Positions 61,202-61,812 of a stretch of 61,812 nt of DNA are shown in pieces. The notes beneath the pieces were generated by a model, which searched no databases, was not told the DNA's origin, and saw only the letters and a program-made list of their open reading frames with translations. Within the stretch, counting starts at the first letter, position 1, and every line of letters starts with the position of its first letter. The DNA comes from DATNPX01 sp036702975. Its GTDB lineage: Bacteria; Cyanobacteriota; Vampirovibrionia; Obscuribacterales; Obscuribacteraceae. Both the position numbers and the translations under genes were made by a program. Location: NCBI GenBank assembly GCA_036702975.1, contig DATNPX010000002.1:1-61812 (forward strand). Direction: 5' to 3'.

Positions 61202-61812
61202 TCACTTTTCACCGGGTAGAACGTTTCGACAATGTTTTGCCACAGTGAAAGCAAGAAATACGTTCAAAGCAATGCCGGCAAGCAGGCAGCATTTAATCAT
61301 CGATCTGACGCTATCGTAAGTCTCAGAGGATTGTTTAGCGATGTGTTGTACGTCCTCAGTCAGCCCAGACACTTCTTCTTGCAATCGGTCGGTTATTCCG
61401 CGGATTCCTTTGTACATGTGGCGCGCTCTAAATTGCTCCTTCTCGTCTTGATTGTTATCGATCTGTTGCTTTTCTTCATCGAGGACCTTGAAACCGGTTT
61501 CCGTGATCACCGAAAGGTTTTTAAGAATTTGCTGCTGACGCGGGTTGTCACCCACCGATGTTTTGAGTTCGGCCAAATCTTCCGTAATTTGGCGACTAAG
61601 CTTGTCAAAGCGGTCGGTAAAGAGCGGGCTCTTGGTCATCCTGTAGCCGCCTAAGGCTACGCCAGCGTCGTAGAATGACTTGGAAAGATTGTTTGCTTTG
61701 GATAGTATGTCGCGGGATCGAAGCAGGCGTTGAACCTCAACGTCGGATTGATGCAACAAGACTGACAAAACGGCGATGAACACAAACTCCAAACCGAGTG
61801 GAATGGAAACTC
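61202..61812 (-). CDS. CHASE3-type sensor domain protein (5' end outside the window)
   Basis: The reading frame is open to the right edge of the window and reads VSIPLGLEFVFIAVLSVLLHQ, a typical first transmembrane helix of CHASE3-containing sensor proteins. An extracellular helical domain follows (ILSKANNLSKSFYDAGVALG ... ADLKTSVGDNPRQ-like), then a second helix (LLAGIALNVFLAFTVA) and a stop right after it. HAMP and kinase domains expected in full sensors are missing, so this is a truncated sensor or a small stand-alone sensor module. The start lies beyond position 61812. Confidence 0.65.
   Translation of the reverse strand, partial: VSIPLGLEFVFIAVLSVLLHQSDVEVQRLLRSRDILSKANNLSKSFYDAGVALGGYRMTKSPLFTDRFDKLSRQITEDLAELKTSVGDNPRQQQILKNLSVITETGFKVLDEEKQQIDNNQDEKEQFRARHMYKGIRGITDRLQEEVSGLTEDVQHIAKQSSETYDSVRSMIKCCLLAGIALNVFLAFTVAKHCRNVLPGEK

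Noticed and set aside
1..61812. CRISPR array, prophage, rRNA or tRNA genes
   Set aside because: No regularly spaced repeat-spacer pattern, phage structural genes or RNA gene signatures were seen on reading both strands.

Overview
The window (about 61.8 kb, moderate GC) looks like chromosome of a Gram-negative-type bacterium rich in secreted, TPR and low-complexity proteins. The style (many TPR and signal-peptide proteins, a ClpC rather than a ClpA, a giant Gly/Ser/Asn-rich beta-helical adhesin, zinc-ribbon repeat proteins) fits the non-photosynthetic sister lineage of Cyanobacteria (Vampirovibrionia/'Melainabacteria', Obscuribacter-like). This is an inference from gene content; no rRNA, tRNA or other phylogenetic anchor is present. 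No CRISPR array or prophage was seen.

Layout. 0.4-6.8 kb: rhomboid-TPR protease, secreted glycogen-debranching-like glycosidase, sirtuin and phytoene-desaturase-type oxidoreductase. 7.5-9.6 kb: a GC3-rich coiled-coil gene and a GC3-rich S1-type RNA-binding gene, convergent, with palindromes and terminators between them. 10.3-16.4 kb: housekeeping clpC, topA, tsaE. 16.8-21.4 kb: TPR protein, proline-rich secreted protein, coaE, a small membrane protein and an NTPase fused to a SWIM zinc finger. 21.7-23.4 kb: a two-gene unit (GTP cyclohydrolase II-like plus HAD phosphatase). 23.5-35 kb: an accessory region of small secreted TonB-C-like proteins, a membrane glycosyltransferase-like protein, two decayed IS256-family copies flanking a tandem pair of GIN-domain-like secreted proteins, and an apparently intact IS66 element inserted in the second IS256 copy. 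36.1-42.3 kb: a giant secreted beta-helical protein and a second S1-like protein. 43-47.3 kb: six-fold zinc-ribbon protein, K+ channel-like protein, MscS channel. 47.3-50.8 kb: a tightly overlapped four-gene operon (membrane His/Asp/Glu protein, KAS III, haem-oxygenase-like diiron oxidase, unknown protein), the best candidate for an undescribed pathway. 51.5-57.7 kb: zinc-ribbon proteins, D-lyxose isomerase-like cupin, OmpR-type response regulator and a large unknown protein. 57.7-60.2 kb: a graveyard of regulator and transposase fragments. 60.3-61.8 kb: a secreted protein with two SmpA-like repeats and the end of a CHASE3-type sensor protein that runs off the window.

Cross-cutting signals. 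A perfect palindrome centred on GATATC (AAACCGATATCGGTTT core) occurs five times: once just upstream of the glycosidase ribosome-binding site and twice as pairs spaced 106 and 110 bp. A subset of genes scattered through the window has strongly G/C-ending codons, good ribosome-binding sites and strong hairpins, unlike the neighbours.
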